The notes: generated by a model not told the origin, from the letters alone. A stretch of 64,000 nucleotides of DNA from Durusdinium trenchii (GCA_963970005.1 CAXAMN010001392.1:132583-196582), one strand, 5' to 3'. Numbered from the stretch's first letter, positions 45,698 through 56,337 are shown. Made by a program: numbers and translations.

Positions 45698-46125
45698 TGC
45701 TGCAGGGCGCAAGATCAATGGCCACGCAGAGAAGTTGCCAATCCCTCGGCCTCATCATACTTTCCCTCACCAGTACAGTAGCACTTCCAGAACCCTCCCC
45801 GGGCCCAGCTTTCCAAAAGAAAAATTATAGGTCTCTCACGCGAAACTCATCGACAGCTTTCTGAGGGGGGCCAACCTACGTACAGCTGTGATCAGTGACA
45901 TCCAGGCCGTGTTATTTTTTGACTGCGCCGGATAGCTTAGCAAGACTACGATAGTAAATCTCGTTGATCAGATTTATTTAAAAACTCATGTCCGGGAAAC
46001 AAGTATAAATCAACCTGCTGTATCCCCATTGCCCTCAGGCGGCTATTCTCGGCATGCAGGAAGCACGCGCAGCCTTGCAGAAATCCTTGGATGATGACAA
46101 GGCGAAGCGAGCCAGCGTGAAACGT
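45690..46125 (+). CDS. Two small helical exons of the same gene
   Basis: After ccag at 45686-45689 the frame reads AIDAAGRKINGHAEKL (45690-45740). After ccctcag, at 46039-46125, it reads AAILGMQEARAALQKSLDDD and then KAKRASVKR. Both are hydrophilic helices and both follow AG|G. The DNA between (about 45760-46038) has stops in all frames and looks like an intron. Confidence 0.4.
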
Positions 46126-46283
46126 GTCATATCACACATTAAACCGACATTCCACAACTAAATCAGTTGACGCTGAATACAAAATATTATTTAGATCACA
46201 TTCTTCGATCTAGAATATATCGAGTTTTACATTTTTTTTATCGTCGTCGATCCTCGGTCTTTGATTCGTTGGGCTTGGATGAG

Positions 46284-46397
46284 GTTGAGCTCATGGCGGA
46301 TCAAACTAAGATCTTGAATTCCAAGATCGAGGAGTATGACCGATCAGCGAAGCCTGCAAAGCAGCAGGGTAAGAAGAAGGAACCAAAAGCCAAATGA
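46284..46397 (+). CDS. Helical, lysine-ended exon
   Basis: After gatgag|gttgag the frame reads EVELMADQTKILNSKIEEYD, then RSAKPAKQQGKKKEPKAK and TGA. It could be the last exon of the repeat-protein gene. It could also be an internal exon that is spliced before the TGA to the exon at 46873, because that exon has no start codon of its own. Confidence 0.5.
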   Translation, partial: VELMADQTKILNSKIEEYDRSAKPAKQQGKKKEPKAK

Positions 46398-46872
46398 GCT
46401 TACACTCTTTTCAAGTTTCGGGGCAAAGCATTTCAGCTTTGTGGTTTTTGGGGTGTGCAAGCTTGCTGCCATAGACCGCTTGAGCCCTGTACTCATTGAA
46501 TGAATGCTTTTACCACTTGAATCACGGTCAATGTGTAGTGTTAAACTGTACTTGCCATGAAATATACGCATGTTCTCAAGTACTGTGTTTGGGGGGTTGT
46601 GGCTGGCAGCATTCTTGCCTGTGATGCAGCTCAGAGTCTTAGAACGATATAGATCAAAGCGGGCCCGCTGCCCACCAGATCATGGCCGGGTCGCTAGAAA
46701 GCAACAGCAAGTACAAGTCAAAAATGTGGGCCATGCATGCAAGAGTGCCTGCACTGTATTGTGTGAGATTCGCGTGCCATGTTTAATCTTAACATCAAAT
46801 CTGCTGGTGATGCAAAGCAATCACGCATGTGTTAAAAAATATTAAATCAACTGTAGTTTTTAGATCATATAG

Positions 46873-47491
46873 GAGTACGCTGGACACATCCGATCCTTCG
46901 CAGATTCGGACACTGACGCTGAGAAAGATGCCATCACGGTGGACATGATGAGCAGGATTGCCGAGCAGGCGTCGACATTCTTGCGCGAAGACTGTCGTAA
47001 ACCCAAACAAATATACTGACCGGTAAATTTCATTTCAGCTTCGATTAGATCAACATGGCAGTTGGGGGAAGGGGATGCGAACCTTTGGAATGGGATTCAA
47101 GAGTTCCGCTTCAGCAGGTTTCAAGTTTCAACCTACATTGCTTGTGACTTCCCCTTGCAGGCCCAAAGCATCAATTCTGTTGTGGCTTCTGCGGCTGCGA
47201 GTTCCAAGGAGCCACCATGTGAGGTGCACAAACCTGGAAACCTGGACTAGTAGGCCGGTATACATGAAGTTTGATCCGTGTTATACGAACAGAATTGAGT
47301 TTGCAAGCCTACGTGACAGTGAGTTTGTTTTCCATGCTTCTGCAGCGCAGGAGTCTAGAGGTCACGTTTCTGAGATCGTCTCACACCTGGGCCGGGTCCG
47401 CCCTACGAATCGGGCACGGTCCTTTTGGAGGGCAGCGGCGTTACCTGTCGACTTGGACACTTTGCCAAAGCTTCATGATGTTTTAAACTAA
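46873..47491 (+). CDS. First visible exons of the transposase-like gene
   Basis: Three exon-sized pieces follow AG|G acceptors. At 46873-46996 there is EYAGHIRSFADSDTDAEKDA, then ITVDMMSRIAEQASTFLRED, followed by a possible donor c|gtaaac. At 47161-47250 there is AQSINSVVASAAASSKEPP. At 47351-47491 there is ESRGHVSEIVSHLGRV, then RARSFWRAAALPVDLDTLPK and LHDVLN. The last resembles a WW..LPVD segment that stands before the conserved core in related dinoflagellate proteins. Exon ends are approximate, and no initiating ATG is visible. Confidence 0.5.
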
Positions 47492-47503
47492 GTTTCAAGT
47501 TGT

Positions 47504-48247
47504 TTGTTGACCCAGTTCTGCAATACCTGGACCTGCGTCCTGGCAAGTGAGGAGCCGGCCTGGATTGAAGTGCCTGTCATTGACCAGACTGACACAACAC
47601 AAGCTACGACCATAAAGCTACCTTACCTCGAGCCGCACAAAGTCTTTGCGTACATGAACAACATTGTGAAGACCCCCAAGGGCCACCTAGATTTTTATTG
47701 GCAGTGGGGGAAGCACTTCAATTGTGGGTGGGCAAAGCATGGTGGCCCTGGTGTGATTCCATGTGGGATGCACGCCGACGAGGCTAAGTTCAGAGATGGA
47801 CCGCCTCAAGAGAAGATTTTAGCAATCACCTTGAACTTTTGCTTGTTTAGGCCAGCGTCGGTCCGTCTCTCACGGTTCTTGATTTTCACTATTCGCAGCT
47901 GCTACAATCTCGGGCCATCGACCTTGTATCCTTTGTTCTGGAAGCTGGTGGAATCTTTTCATTATGCATTCGTTGGAAAGAATCCAGATGGATCTCAGCT
48001 TTGCAGTGATGGATCAAGATTTCTCATCACCGAGATGCGTGGTGACTTAGATTGGTTCAAGCAGTGCTGGCAGTTCGAGAAGCGGGGGTGGATGGCCGTA
48101 GATTGCTGCTTTTTCTGCGACGCCAAGTCGAAGGGGCAAACCAATCCTTATTCCGAGTGCGGCGTTGAAGCTCAGTGGAACGAAACTGAGTTTACAGAAG
48201 CTTGGGATTGGGCAGCTCACGTCTTGCCTGATCGCTTGTGCGCCTGA
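47504..48247 (+). CDS. Conserved core exon of a transposase-like dinoflagellate protein
   Basis: About 240 codons are open, and the composition is clearly that of a globular protein. Visible landmarks are IKLPYLEPHKVFAYMNNIV, FYWQWGKHFNCGWAKHGGPG, VIPCGMHADEAKFRDGPP, KILAITLNFCLF, YNLGPSTLYPLFWKLVESFH, FLITEMRGDLDWFKQCWQF and VDCCFFCDAKSKG with a CxxC pair. I recognise this as a multi-copy, unnamed family of symbiotic dinoflagellates. The order (acidic residues in HADEAK, a central layer, a CxxC knuckle, and a SMH/LG motif in the next exon) recalls Tnp2/Transposase_21 of plant CACTA elements. That relationship is my inference. The true exon may start at 47552 after an AG|GAG. Confidence 0.7.
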   Translation: MLTQFCNTWTCVLASEEPAWIEVPVIDQTDTTQATTIKLPYLEPHKVFAYMNNIVKTPKGHLDFYWQWGKHFNCGWAKHGGPGVIPCGMHADEAKFRDGPPQEKILAITLNFCLFRPASVRLSRFLIFTIRSCYNLGPSTLYPLFWKLVESFHYAFVGKNPDGSQLCSDGSRFLITEMRGDLDWFKQCWQFEKRGWMAVDCCFFCDAKSKGQTNPYSECGVEAQWNETEFTEAWDWAAHVLPDRLCA

Positions 48248-48353
48248 GTTCGGTTACTGACAATTTTCAATGTTTCCCCTCGGCCCTGAATGATCGTCAG
48301 TTTGATACTAACTCATTTGCTCTGTGGGTGCGCAAGCCGTATCCCTGGTGACA

Positions 48354-49020
48354 GGCCCACTTCTTGCAACCCCTGGGTTCTCTGTGGACACAATTCGGCT
48401 GTGCAGTATGCACACCTTTTGTTTGGGCCTTCTGCAAACAGCAAATGGATCAAGCCTGACCTTTGCATCCAAATCGTTTAGCAGGTTTTCTGTTTCTGCA
48501 CATTTGTTCAAAAGAAGTTTGGTTTATGTGACTCTTGAATTCTCCCTTGACACCCAACTTCTGGCAAAGGATCAACCTTATAGAGCACGGGTACTATGGG
48601 AATCCTGACGGGCCTTTGGACAAACACCTCATTTGCCTGTACCAGGACTTTAAAGCATGGTGCAAGCTCCACAAGATTTACACGAGCCAGCGGCAGTTCT
48701 ATCCTGGCTTGGACTCTCCTGCTTAGCAGCCAGTCCCTGTTTGCTGTTGTTCCAGGTTCTTTTTGATCATTGCGAGCTGGTTTGCTAAAAACGTTAGGGG
48801 CAAATTTTGTGTGAGGTGATCAAATCGAACAACAATGTCACTATGACCCACAAAGCATACAATGGGCATGTGCTGTGCGCCTACACGGCGGAGGCTTCGC
48901 GTCTTGCCTTAGAAGGGAGAGACCCCGAGGGCCTGAACAGATTGTTCGGTCAGTGGCGGAAAGCCAACAGGCATGCTGGCCAGCCGGATCCGAAGATGCC
49001 CCTGCAAGCTGCGACAATGC
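48354..49020 (+). CDS. Middle exons of the transposase-like gene
   Basis: Three pieces are in order. At about 48354-48475 there is GPLLATPGFSVDTIRLCSMH and then TFCLGLLQTANGSSL; the D-x5-SMH-x4-LG pattern resembles the DxMHxxxLG motif of Tnp2-type transposases. At 48588-48720 there is HGYYGNPDGPLDKHLICLYQ and then DFKAWCKLHKIYTSQRQF. At 48814-49020 there is VTMTHKAYNGHVLCAYTAEA, then SRLALEGRDPEGLNRLFGQW. They lie in different frames separated by short intron-like DNA, which fits splicing better than random decay. The last one has no stop until 49142, but the end looks non-coding. Confidence 0.6.
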
Positions 49021-49229
49021 GCCTTCCTGTTAACCACAAAAAAGTTGTTTCATTTCAACCGGTCCGAGTTTGGTTGGTATCAGTACCATGGCGGCCTGCA
49101 TTGGTTTGTGGGGACTCTTGTCTTGGAATAATGGGGACCTAGCTGGTGCAATTGTACCAGGTCAGCTGCTGAGAGGTGGTGTGGCCTGATTGAACGAGCC
49201 GGAAGGTACCTGCACCTCGCATTGTTTAG

Positions 49230-49804
49230 TGGAATGTTTGTGGGGGTCTTGGTCATGAGGTTTTCCACCTTACCCCTGATTTCTCTGGGCAAGTGAGGTC
49301 CCGGGAGGAAGCGCAAGACATTTATGATTCAGCGCAAGCTTTTTGCAAGGGGCATGTCATGCTCACTGCCATCCACATGAGGCGCAGCGTTCGTGGGTTG
49401 ATTTTTTGGGGAACTATATGATTTTTTGGAAACTGTGAGCTGGCAGCTAGGGCCACCTTGGATTATTGTTTTCTGAGTTGGTCGCTGAGTGCCAGTTTGT
49501 CAGGGAGCAGCGGGAAGCTCTAGCTCGCCGTGGCAAAATGATGCCATTGCAATGGATTTTGAAGCCCAAACTGCATACGTTTGATCACCAGAATATTTAC
49601 CTCTTGCTCCACCGGATGAACCCCAGACATGTGCACACGTATACGGACGAGGATCAAATGAAATACGTCAAATCTTTGGCACTGAAGGCGCCCACTAATA
49701 CCCTGGAGCCGCACATTTTGAACATTTCCAGGTTGCGCCTCAAGTTGGCAGCCAGGCGTATGGCTTTTTTGAATGCCACCAGTGCACGCAGGTCTCGCCG
49801 ATGA
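49230..49804 (+). CDS. Last exons of the transposase-like gene
   Basis: At 49230-49408 the frame reads GHEVFHLTPDFSGQVRSREE, AQDIYDSAQAFCKGH and VMLTAIHMRRSV. At 49466-49804 it reads FSELVAECQFVREQREALAR, MPLQWILKPKLHTFDH, RHVHTYTDEDQMKYVKSLAL and ends SARRSRR with TGA at 49802-49804. The KPKLHxFDH string and the following DEDxM..K are the best conserved end of the family as I know it. The terminal basic residues could be a nuclear localisation signal. This is a plausible true C-terminus. Confidence 0.65.
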
Positions 49805-49899
49805 ATTGGCACAGAGATCTTGTTTCAGCTTGCGAGAAATAGTGGATGTTTGTGGGCCTGCAAGGGGGGTCCTATGTGTTCTCAGGGTAGTATATATCG

Positions 49900-50230
49900 A
49901 ACGGCCTCAATATTTGTGGTTGTTAGGCAGCGGCCTCAATATTTGCAGCCTTTGGAAGGCTAGGGTATACTTATCAATGCTCTCAGCAAACCAGCCATTG
50001 GTTTAGTAGTACTAGTTTAGATGTTCCGTTTTTGGCTGAGGAAAAGACTTTGCACAATTGAGGACATTTATTCTTGAGGATCAGAGGCCTTCTGGGTCTA
50101 CTACCTGTTTAGGAGCAATCTTTACACAAAGGATTGATTAGCGGATTGGTGGCTTTGGGAAGCTGTCAGTTTTGAAGGGCTAGAGAAACCTATACTTATT
50201 CAATAATCTCAGCAGGTCAGTCATTTGCTT
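49900..50230 (+). repeat. Right flank of the 11-kb unit, sharing blocks with the left flank
   Basis: 49900-49919 is identical to 38792-38811 (aacggcctcaatatttgtgg). A second, partial copy gcggcctcaatatttgcagc starts at 49929. At 50180-50194 ctagagaaacctata matches 38762-38776. Within the flank, about 49955-50015 and 50178-50235 are diverged copies of each other, both containing ttagtagta. Confidence 0.7.
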
Positions 50231-50639
50231 AGTAGTATTCACAGGTCTCCGAAGGATTTAAGACCTCCTGTTTGTTTTAGATATAAATTGTGTCGGAAAT
50301 GTTGGATATAAAAGTGTCGGAAATGTTCAACATCATAGAAGATCCTTTTACTAACCAGGATCCAACATTGTACACAAATCAAGACATCGTAAAGCCTTTT
50401 TGTTCCGTTTCGGCGTGTTTCTTCTTGGCTGCTCTGACCAGCGTTGGCATCCCGTCGTCGTCGGGGATCCAAGTCTTGGCTCCGTGGACTGTAGACATGC
50501 GGTGCGACTGGTTGGGCAATTCAGATCGGACACCCCCCAACAAAGGGACACACATGAAAACCACATGGAATCATAAGACAGGAATTGTAAAAACCCAGGC
50601 TGCTGACTATTTGGAGGAACTTGTTCTTCCATCTCGTGA

Positions 50640-50855
50640 AGACATGGCCACAAACGCGGCTCCGGCTGCCTGGCACGCGCATCCGCGACAGCCTGGCCCC
50701 AGCCTCCCAGGCAAACCTCCTTGTTCCCCTTCCTGGCCCTGCTGGATGGGCGCCAATCTTGGACCGAGCTCCGTGACGAGTTCCTTGGAGCGATCTGGAT
50801 CGTGTCCGGGCGCAGCAGTGCCCACATCCACGTCAACTGGATGGGACTCAAGTGA
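50640..50855 (+). CDS. Possible exon hidden in a frame without ATG
   Basis: A 71-codon open stretch between two stops has no ATG start. Its second half reads FPFLALLDGRQSWTELRDEF, LGAIWIVSGRSSAHIH and VNWMGLK, which looks like folded protein rather than noise. The bases overlap two other open frames (one on each strand) with poorer composition. It stands 800 bp after the end of the transposase-like gene in the same orientation. The family is unknown. Confidence 0.2.
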   Translation, partial: RHGHKRGSGCLARASATAWPQPPRQTSLFPFLALLDGRQSWTELRDEFLGAIWIVSGRSSAHIHVNWMGLK

Positions 50856-51807
50856 TGTCCTTTTGGAAGCATGCCGGGAACTGCAGGAAACTGCATGATG
50901 TTTAGGATGTTGTTTGTTTTCTGTTTGAGTCAATCCACCAGTGTGACAAAGATATTTCTAATGTTTTTTCCAGGTTCCTTGAGCAAGTTTTGGAGGACAG
51001 GGAGCAGACGTAAAGAGTGAAAACGTGACATCAGATGTAAGGGCCTCCGGAATATGCTATCATCGTGTTGCCATTGGAATCAACATGGATTGAAAAGGTC
51101 CCTCTTTTCCTGGTGGGGAGAGGTTCACGACCACCTTGGGGACGGGTGGTCTGTGGACCTCCACAACTCTGATCATGGAAGAGAGCAATGTTTTTGGTGA
51201 GCAATGCCTGTTGGACAGTCTATTCGAGGTAGATAATGTATGATAATGTATTATGCTTCAGTTTTAAGTTGGCCTCCAACTGATGCAACCCCTCACTACC
51301 CCCACCTGGTCACGCCGAACAACCACGAGTACACCCTCCCTAGTCTCTGAAAACTGGACCTCTCTCAGACCGGAGGACTTCGCCGGTTTGACGGTTCGGT
51401 CCAAGGATGGTGACCTCCAATCTGGTGGCTGCCAGCATCACTGCGGTGCTCTTCAGTTGCTTGGGTGCTTTGCGGCCTGCGTGGATGGCCTTTGGCACCA
51501 CGAAGGGCCTCTAACATGCCGGTCGAATGAGCGCGATGTGAAGGCGTAGATGAGTGGATGGCACACAAGTTCAGAGCTGGCTGATAGGTGCATGTATGTA
51601 TTTATAGAACCTATATTGATACCCGATTTTGATAGGATAAGGCCATCAGGTCTTGGTACCCATCAGCCAATGGCCCGTGCTGTGTAGAATCCACTCTCGA
51701 ACCGCTGGCTCGGATGCTCCGGCTGTTTGACATTGGCACGGCGAGAAGCGGAGAAAGAAACCCTTGTGTTGGACGAGGCGAAAAACAGAGAACCCACCCG
51801 AGGCGCA

Positions 51808-51921
51808 CAGTGGTTTCAGAGTAGATGGCACAATCCGCAAGGTCGGTGGCTGATATGCATACTATGGACCCCTTCCAGTGGACATCTTGCTGTGTGCCAG
51901 TGTCGTCTACTCTGAAAAACC
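51808..51921. repeat. Hairpin repeat, family B (cagtggtttcagagtagatg arms)
   Basis: cagtggtttcagagtagatg followed by gcacaa at the left pairs with tcgtctactctgaaaaaccc at the right. The interior has ggaccccttccagtggacat. Half copies with the right arm (tctactctgaaaccactg) end at 29715 and 58700, both preceded by gtttatatgga and ggacatc. Confidence 0.75.
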
Positions 51922-52131
51922 CACCGAGCAGCCACAAAAACACACCGAGCCCAGATGTGCGGATCGGCGCGCCGTTGGGTGGGGCTTCACCAAAAAGATG
52001 GCCCGGTCTCAGCCGAGCGCTTTCCGTGTCTTGACAGCCTAAGCCACTGGACCAGTGGCTTGACACGGATGTGCCCAGTCGAACGCATCCACGGATGCAC
52101 CCATGGATGACGGAAAAGGGCTCGTGGGGTG

Positions 52132-52226
52132 ACCCAGACACTCCATGGGACTGCCATATATAGATCAGTTAGGGTGGTTTTGGGGGGTCAATGTAGGCAT
52201 ATATGGCATACATGGAGTGTTTGGGT
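52132..52226. repeat. Hairpin repeat, family A
   Basis: The ends are acccagacactccatgggac and catacatggagtgtttgggt. The centre has ggtggttttggggggtcaat. The arms are of the ACTCC/GGAGT type. Confidence 0.8.
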
Positions 52227-54436
52227 GACCATTGTCTCACTACAAACAGGTGGAGAACCTCCACTTCTATGATGATTCTCAGGAGTGTATACAGGAGTGT
52301 GGAGACCAGTGGAAGCACATTGTACGACGACTTCTGCGTCAGTACGGAAGTCGTTAAGTCACTGGACGTCCTCGTTTGGGAATGTTTGGGAGCTTGGTCT
52401 TTTGCTAACATGAGCCAATGCCAGGAGGTTGATAGGGCACGTGTCGAGGTCAGGATCAACGTTTCAGATGTGACTTGGGTTTCGTTGGTGTTTGTTTGAT
52501 ACCATCATCATATATGTTCTATTAAAATTGGTGCTCCTTCATGAATAATAATATATTTTATTTATATGGTGTTTTGTTATTTTCACACACATGGACTCTT
52601 CATCAGGTAAAAATAAAGGTTGAACACACAAAATAACAAACCACTTAATATTATATGGGCGCTGGAATCCACCAAATACAAATAAAAAGTGTCCTTATCC
52701 ACAGCTGTTTGGTCTTCGCGAGCATGCCGCAAAAACGGGATCCGAGCCCCTTCTCAGACGTTATGGTAGACGACCCCGCCCAACTCACCTGCAAACATTC
52801 CCAACCACCTTGTCCTAAATGTCGTAACATGCCATGCATTTGCCATACATGGAGTGTTAGGCGACATCGACATCGGAGTGGACGACCCTCGTTTCGGCCA
52901 ATGACGTCGATCGCGGCAGCGTCCGACCCTTCAGGAGATGTGCTACACTTGGCCCAGCGTCGAGCTGAGGCACCGGGGGAGACAGGTGACGCGGACGCGT
53001 GGCCGCTCGGGGCGCCAGGTCTCTCCAAGCTGGGTGACTGATGCTGGTCTCTCCGACGCCAACCTAGACAGGATGCTGGGTGACAGAAGTGCACCTAGAC
53101 CGACAGGTCCAAAGGGTCCGATTGAACACCAAATCCTCAAGACCCCCCGATTGTGCGAGTGCGCAAGTGCTCAAGTGCTCATTGTAGACTCCCGAAATGG
53201 CCCAGCTCCCATCAATGTCCCAAACAACCCCTATAGAGAATCAACTCATTGAACTCTTTCCCGCCACCGTGAGCGGTGGGAAATGCGACCAGAAAAGCTT
53301 GAGAGGCGTGAAGGCCCTGAAGCTGTGGAGATTTGGGATGGCGATCCGGCCTCGCGTGGGGAGCCCCGGCGGCTGAAACGACGAAGGGACACGAGGGTTT
53401 TGGGGAAAAAGGCGATGTTGGAGCGTTTTGGGGTGTGTGACTGGTAGGGGAAGAAGGAGAAAACCGGAAGAGACGAAGATAAACAGAAAAAGCAACAGGC
53501 AGAAGGAAAGGAAGAGGTGTCTACTCCTCGCAATCTCTCGCACAAAAAAATAGAAGTAGCACACGGAGACCTACGGCCTAGATAAACAGTGACTTGTCAG
53601 AGTCACAGTGGCTTGGTGAAACAGTGACCTGTGACTAAGTGCCCTTTGATGCCACTGGCTTGTTCAAGGTCAGTCACAAGGTCACTTAACTCGGATGCAT
53701 TGAGTTGCTAATAGCGATGGCCTCCAACCTATAGTCAAAAAGGCCCAACATGTGATTCCTTTCTCTCGGCCCTTCTCGGCTGGTCAGCTCGGGGGGAGCT
53801 GGTCTGCTGGTCTGACACGAAAGCCAGTCGTTCGTTGAGGCGAACATCACCATTCTCCAGCCTGTTGCCACTGCCTTCCCATGCCTTTTTGGTTTCCATT
53901 CCCATCCAACCATCCCCTCCAAGTAATACGTATACCACGGTATACCTTGCCATCCATCCAGGTCCAGTCACATGACTCATCACCTGACCCACCCAGGCCT
54001 GCTGTCACACGAGTCGGCGGACGACTCGGCCTAAGCGCGTGACTGGCCCGGATGGACGATGGGGCGGATGCGGGCGGATGGCGCCATGGGGCGGATGGGG
54101 TGGGGTGGGGAGGTGGAACCATCGAGGCATCGGAGAAGTGGTGGGCATGAGCCATGGACCGACCTCCAACAGGTCTCCTGGGCCGAAACCGACGATTCAA
54201 ACGGGCCGGTCGAAGAAAGGTCGGTCGAACCGAACAGGTTCGGAGGTTGGTCGTTCACGCAGCATGGAGCGGAAGCACTATTTTGGATATGTAGTGTCAC
54301 TCATGCAGCGCATGCGGCATGGATCGGCGGATTGCCAGTGCCACGTCTGACCCATCCATGTAACGTCACGAAGTGGATGGCACGGGAGCAGCCCCCATGA
54401 TGTCTTAGACAGATCGGGGGTCCATATAAACCACCC

Positions 54437-54526
54437 CCAGACACTCGATGCCCTGTATGCCTACATTGACCCCCAAAAGCACCCCTGGCCTCATCGGCAT
54501 ATATGGCAGTCCCATGGAGTGTTTGG
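54437..54526. repeat. Hairpin repeat, family A, inverted centre
   Basis: ccagacactcgatgccctgt at the left and agtcccatggagtgtttgg at the right. The centre reads cattgacccccaaaagcacc, which is the reverse complement of the usual centre. The copy therefore lies in the other orientation. Confidence 0.75.
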
Positions 54527-54737
54527 ACATATGCATTTTTGGGATTGTGCCATCTACTCTTTGAAAGCACTGGGATCGGCGATCCCATCGACTCTTAGAT
54601 GCTTTGGGGATCGGAGCTCTCCGGCAGCGCAGCGCAAACCACCGGCGAAGCCCCTCGGACGCAGCGCAAGCCGCCCGCGGAGGAAGCTCTCCGCGATTCC
54701 GCTTGGGGAAACAGGTTACACCGGAGAGGGGACAACC

Positions 54738-54789
54738 AGGTGGTGACACCGGGTGGTGACACCAGGTGGTGAAACTGGGTGGTGAAACC
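54738..54789. repeat. 13-bp minisatellite, four copies
   Basis: aggtggtgacacc, gggtggtgacacc, aggtggtgaaact and gggtggtgaaacc follow each other without gaps. Confidence 0.9.
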
Positions 54790-55055
54790 GGAGAAGTAGA
54801 TTTACAGGAAAGCCATGGACAACATGCAAGACATGTCAGAGTAAATGCATCTCTTTGCAACTGTGGGCACTATGGTCACGCCCCTGAGTTTGTCATGCTG
54901 TTCACATCGCCCCAAGCAGTCTTGGGGCAGAAGAGATACCCACCGTGTTCAAGAGAGTGACCATGGGAACTGTCTACCACGTAGTTTCTACTAAAGATGG
55001 TTGGGGGAGTGTTCCCCTACGTATTCGAATGAGCTCAGGACAAGACACTATCCGT

Positions 55056-55155
55056 ACCCAGACCATCCACGGGACTGGCCTATTTGCTGATCAGTTGGGG
55101 TGATTTCAGGGGTCCATTGATCGGCATATATTCCAGTCCCATGGATGGTTTGGGT
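55056..55155. repeat. Hairpin repeat, family A, CATCC arm type
   Basis: acccagaccatccacgggac pairs with tcccatggatggtttgggt. The inner gctgatcagttgggg and gatcggcatatattcc pair in part too. Both arms carry the CATCC/GGATG variant instead of ACTCC/GGAGT. Confidence 0.8.
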
Positions 55156-56224
55156 GAGATTCCCATGTTCTGTTTTTTCACCGGACGCACTTAAGCTCCT
55201 GCACCACCTTCGCATGGCTGCCATCTCGCCGCGTCCTGTTCCATCGTAGCTCAGGTCGTTCCAGACCGGAGGACTGGCAATTCCAGAGAGCAAGTTTGAG
55301 CTTCTGGGTTCATTGGAGCTGGCCATCCCTCAATGCTCGCGGGCGACCGTGTTGTGCTGTGTTTGGGTGTTGTTTGACCGCTTCTTTGAACTGGGTGACC
55401 AGTGGTCGCTTTGCAAAGGAGGTAGGGCAATGGTCAGAACAAACAGCTGCAAACGGGTGCACAGGACATGGTTTGCTCGGAACTGGGCATGAACATTGAG
55501 TTCCGAGAAATTTGATGAGAAGGGCGTGGACAATGGGTTGATCACAACTGTTTGTGCCAGACAAGTTCCAGTTTGTTTATGATATATATGGTTTGGGTTG
55601 TGGATGAGTTTGGTGTAAATCAAAGAAGTGTGGTCAGAGACTGGACAAGACTCGAACGCCAGACCGTGCAGCAGGGATGAGCCATCCAATATGCCGGATT
55701 TGCAGGATTTAGGTTCCTGAAGTCTTAGCAATTTTTGATGTGGTCACTCCATCATTGGATATGAAAAGGCCGCATAGCCCAGCAGCCCAGCAACAGATCT
55801 TTTGTCAATGAGGGCTATAAAGCCAAAAGCTCAAGTATGTCTAAGTTCCTCCTAGCGAATTAGTGACCAGTAGTTCGACAAAAAAAGGGACAACACCTCT
55901 TCGGTGGACGTCAGACGGGCATACCCTTCAGACGGACGTGGTCGGGTTGAGTAGCCAATCCTCCATCCTCCCATCACTATCCATGGAGAACTTCCGCTCC
56001 GGCCGGATGGCTGATGGCTCGCATCGGCTCCCCAAGTCACCATGTGCCGGTCACCAAGTGCCAAGTCCCAGTGGATTTGAAGGTGGGTAGGCCCAAACTT
56101 CCAAAATCTTCCAAACGTTTGTGAACATTCATATTGCATCCCACGTGCTTTTCAAGCGGAACACCTTGCCCCGTTGTCACGTTGAATAGCTCGGCCAGCG
56201 CCGATCGATGAGTTCCATGTTACA

Positions 56225-56337
56225 CCAACAGAGGTTGAGCATGAAGAACCCTATAGAGTACTAAAGAATAAAGTATCCCATAGGTACCCCAGTAGGGTCC
56301 TATATAAGGTCACTGAAGCTCTGTTGGAACGACTTTT
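56225..56337. repeat. Hairpin repeat, family F
   Basis: ccaacagaggttgagcatga pairs with agctctgttgg. It shares gaagaaccctat and cataggtaccccagtagggt with 38007-38093, but has an extra stretch around actaaagaataaagtat. Confidence 0.75.

Larger units (their letters stand above)
38692..50230 (+). mobile_element. Candidate composite element or gene block bounded by shared short repeats
   Basis: All of the strong coding signal in the window lies here and all of it is on the plus strand: a methyltransferase-like part, a repeat-rich part and a transposase-like part. The flanks share aacggcctcaatatttgtgg (38792-38811 and 49900-49919) followed by a nearly identical five bases, and ctagagaaacctata (38762-38776 and 50180-50194). 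The right flank also has two diverged copies of a block of about 60 bp (ctcagcaaaccagccattgg at about 49976 and atctcagcaggtcagtcatt at about 50207). I infer one large mobile or amplified unit. No terminal inverted repeats or target duplication were identified, and neighbouring genes of one cluster are an alternative. Confidence 0.4.

Noticed and set aside
46570-46845. Frame starting MFSSTVFGGLWLAAFLPVMQ that looks like a signal peptide
   Set aside because: The rest of the frame is not protein-like, and it lies between two exons of the plus-strand gene, so it is probably intronic.
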